Source: an uncultured Elioraea sp. (lineage in GTDB: Bacteria > Pseudomonadota > Alphaproteobacteria > Acetobacterales > Acetobacteraceae). Taken from it: a DNA stretch of 6,690 nucleotides. The DNA lies in the NCBI GenBank assembly GCA_937995555.1, contig CALKJX010000302.1, positions 1-6,690 on the forward strand. Reading direction: 5' to 3'. The notes below the pieces were generated by a model. It was not told the origin of the DNA and ran no database searches. It saw nothing but the letters and a program-made list of their open reading frames with translations. Both the position numbers and the translations under genes were made by a program. The stretch's first letter is position 1. Each line of letters opens with the position of its first letter. This document shows positions 5,862 through 6,690 of this stretch, piece after piece.

Positions 5862-5909
5862 ATCCGCGCGGGGCGCGGTGCAGGCAGAGAGGGCGCGGGC
5901 CGGTTGCAT
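5805..5909 (-). CDS. Candidate leucine-rich leader peptide of leuA
   Basis: A 34-codon reading frame ending in ALLPLLLRLTRPWA. Six of eight consecutive codons (5846-5823) are leucine, using CTC, CTT and CTG. It stops 82 bases upstream of leuA on the same strand, and potential hairpins follow its stop codon. Leucine-rich leader peptides control leuA in many proteobacteria by ribosome stalling, so position and composition fit. Against it: no clear ribosome binding site precedes the ATG at 5909. Leucine is also a common residue in GC-rich random frames, although the CTT codons used here are otherwise uncommon in this window. The true start could differ. Confidence 0.45.
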   Translation of the reverse strand: MQPARALSACTAPRADLGARALLPLLLRLTRPWA

Positions 5910-5916
5910 CCGGGCG

Positions 5917-5946
5917 ACAATATCCACAGCGCGGACCGCCTGTCCA
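5917..5946 (-). promoter_or_regulatory. Possible housekeeping promoter for leuA
   Basis: On the minus strand TGGACA (5946-5941) resembles the -35 element TTGACA (five of six). TATTGT (5922-5917) resembles TATAAT (four of six), with an 18-base spacer. Transcription would begin near 5910, almost at the leader peptide ATG. The -10 match is modest. Confidence 0.3.
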
Positions 5947-6207
5947 GCGGGGGAAGTCCTGGGTAATGTTCCAGTTTGAACTTGGCGGCTGACGGAGAGC
6001 CGCATCGCACAGCGCGCCCTGGCCTCATATACCTGGCGCAACGCACAGAGGGTACGGTGCCCCCCGAATTGGCGACATCAATAACCATGGCCAGAGGCTG
6101 GTGCGGTTCACCGCCGAGCGCGGAAATCATCGCTTCGCCAAGAAGTGGTCTCTCGGATTCGGCCCCCTGAAGCTTCTCTGGACGACGCGGCTTGGCGTGA
6201 TTCAGGG
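5947..6207. other. Intergenic region without a recognisable gene
   Basis: Open frames exist on both strands but none shows a family motif, a credible ribosome site and homolog-like composition together. The base composition is less GC-rich around 5960-6090 than in the neighbouring genes. The left end of the insertion sequence that supplied the transposase relic should fall in or near this stretch, but I could not identify a terminal inverted repeat. Confidence 0.5.
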
Positions 6208-6237
6208 CGGTTCCCTTGGCTGTGAGGAGGGGAACCG
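6208..6237 (+). promoter_or_regulatory. Inverted repeat covering the transposase ribosome binding site
   Basis: CGGTTCCC (6208-6215) and GGGAACCG (6230-6237) form a perfect 8-bp stem with a 14-base loop. The right arm overlaps the GAGGAGGGG ribosome site (6224-6232). Several insertion sequences hide their transposase ribosome site in such a hairpin when transcribed from outside; this role is inferred here. Confidence 0.4.
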
Positions 6238-6239
6238 GG

Positions 6240-6690
6240 ATCAGCGAGCTGTTTTGGCCGAGCGCGGCGCGGATGCGGCGTCTTGCGCCGCTGCTGCCGA
6301 CGGATAGGCGCGGCAAGCCGCGGGTGGACGACCGGCGTGTGATCGGCGGCATCGTCCAGGTGCTGCGCCCGTGTTGACCCTGGCGGCATGCGCGGCGGGA
6401 GCACGGTCCACCACGCTGCACAGCCGCTGCGTCCGCTGGGCGATCAAGGGCGTCCGGCGGCGCATCTTCGAGGCGCTCGCCACCGCTGGCGGCCCGTCCG
6501 CTGAGGTCTTGCCGGATGCGACCTGCGCCAAGGCGCATCGCCGTGCCTCGGGGGGAAGGGGGGAGCGCGCGCAAGCCATCGGGCGCTCGCGTGGTGGACG
6601 GACCGCGACGATCCACGCAGCGGCCAACCGGAGCGGCAAGCCGATCACGTTCCACCTCTCCGGTGGCAACACAGCCGACCTCCGCGGCGG
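6240..6690 (+). pseudogene. Decayed IS5-family transposase (5' part)
   Basis: The original N-terminus appears as SELFWPSAARMRRLAPLLP and continues TDRRGKPRVDDRRVIGGIVQ, typical of IS5-family DDE transposases. Three lesions are visible. The expected ATG before SELFW is ATC (6240-6242). An in-frame TGA sits at 6375-6377, after VLRPC. The frame then shifts by one base near 6408-6411, after HGPP, and homology continues as TTLHSRCVRWAIKGVRRRIF. In the second frame the first catalytic aspartate is D in LPDATCAKAHR (6515-6517) and the second is D in SGGNTAD (6677-6679); the final glutamate lies outside. GRSRGGRTATIHAAANRSGK lies between them. It cannot make a functional transposase as it stands. The gene runs off the window. 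Confidence 0.85.

Larger units (their letters stand above)
6208..6690 (+). mobile_element. IS5-family insertion sequence remnant (left part; right end outside window)
   Basis: Contains the leader and the first part of an IS5-family transposase reading frame. The left boundary is set here at the inverted repeat before the gene because the terminal repeat could not be found; the real end is probably further left, between leuA and 6207. Confidence 0.55.

Noticed and set aside
6101..6307. 68-codon plus-strand frame before the transposase
   Set aside because: It begins in non-coding sequence and reads the transposase relic in the wrong frame. No motif was recognised.
5723..6655. N-terminal extension of leuA in the open frame to 6655
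   Set aside because: LeuA homology and a good ribosome site start at 5722. The extension crosses the leader region and the antisense side of the transposase relic.

Overview
The window is very GC-rich and nearly every gene fits an alphaproteobacterium. The key marker is a complete general stress response (GSR) module (PhyR, NepR, EcfG-type sigma factors, HisKA_2 sensor kinase), a system restricted to Alphaproteobacteria. The style of the proteins, including LeuA, suggests Rhodospirillales/Acetobacteraceae, but that finer placement is inference.

Layout. Positions 1-514 (minus) hold the N-terminal two thirds of phyR, cut by the window edge exactly at the predicted phospho-acceptor aspartate. 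Divergent from it, 66 bp away, is a first EcfG-like sigma gene (581-1084, plus). A small two-helix membrane protein resembling DUF3185 follows on the minus strand (1118-1336). It is divergent from a second EcfG-like sigma gene (1507-2112, plus). That sigma gene leads a tight plus-strand cluster with nepR (2119-2331) and a dCache-HAMP-HisKA_2 histidine kinase (2306-4132). The gap 1337-1506 carries two back-to-back EcfG-type promoters: GGAAC-N16-CGTT facing the small membrane protein, and GCAAC-N17-CGTT facing sigma 2. The locus therefore looks autoregulated and has its own output gene.

How the GSR parts should work together (known for the family, not shown here): stress sensed by the kinase leads to phosphorylation of PhyR. 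Its exposed sigma-like domain then captures NepR and releases EcfG, which transcribes promoters of the GGAAC...CGTT type. Two sigma paralogues with one NepR in the window raise the question of which one NepR controls.

The kinase cluster ends in a 12-bp perfect inverted repeat shared with the convergent gene leuA (2-isopropylmalate synthase, 4145-5722, minus). Upstream of leuA lies a candidate leader peptide of 34 codons (5805-5909) with six leucines in eight consecutive codons, followed by hairpins and a long-range alternative pairing. This is a plausible leucine-sensing leader.

Positions 5947-6207 show no convincing gene. From about 6208 to the end is the 5' part of a decayed IS5-family transposase gene. 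It has lost its start codon, has a premature stop and a frameshift, and is preceded by an inverted repeat covering its ribosome binding site.
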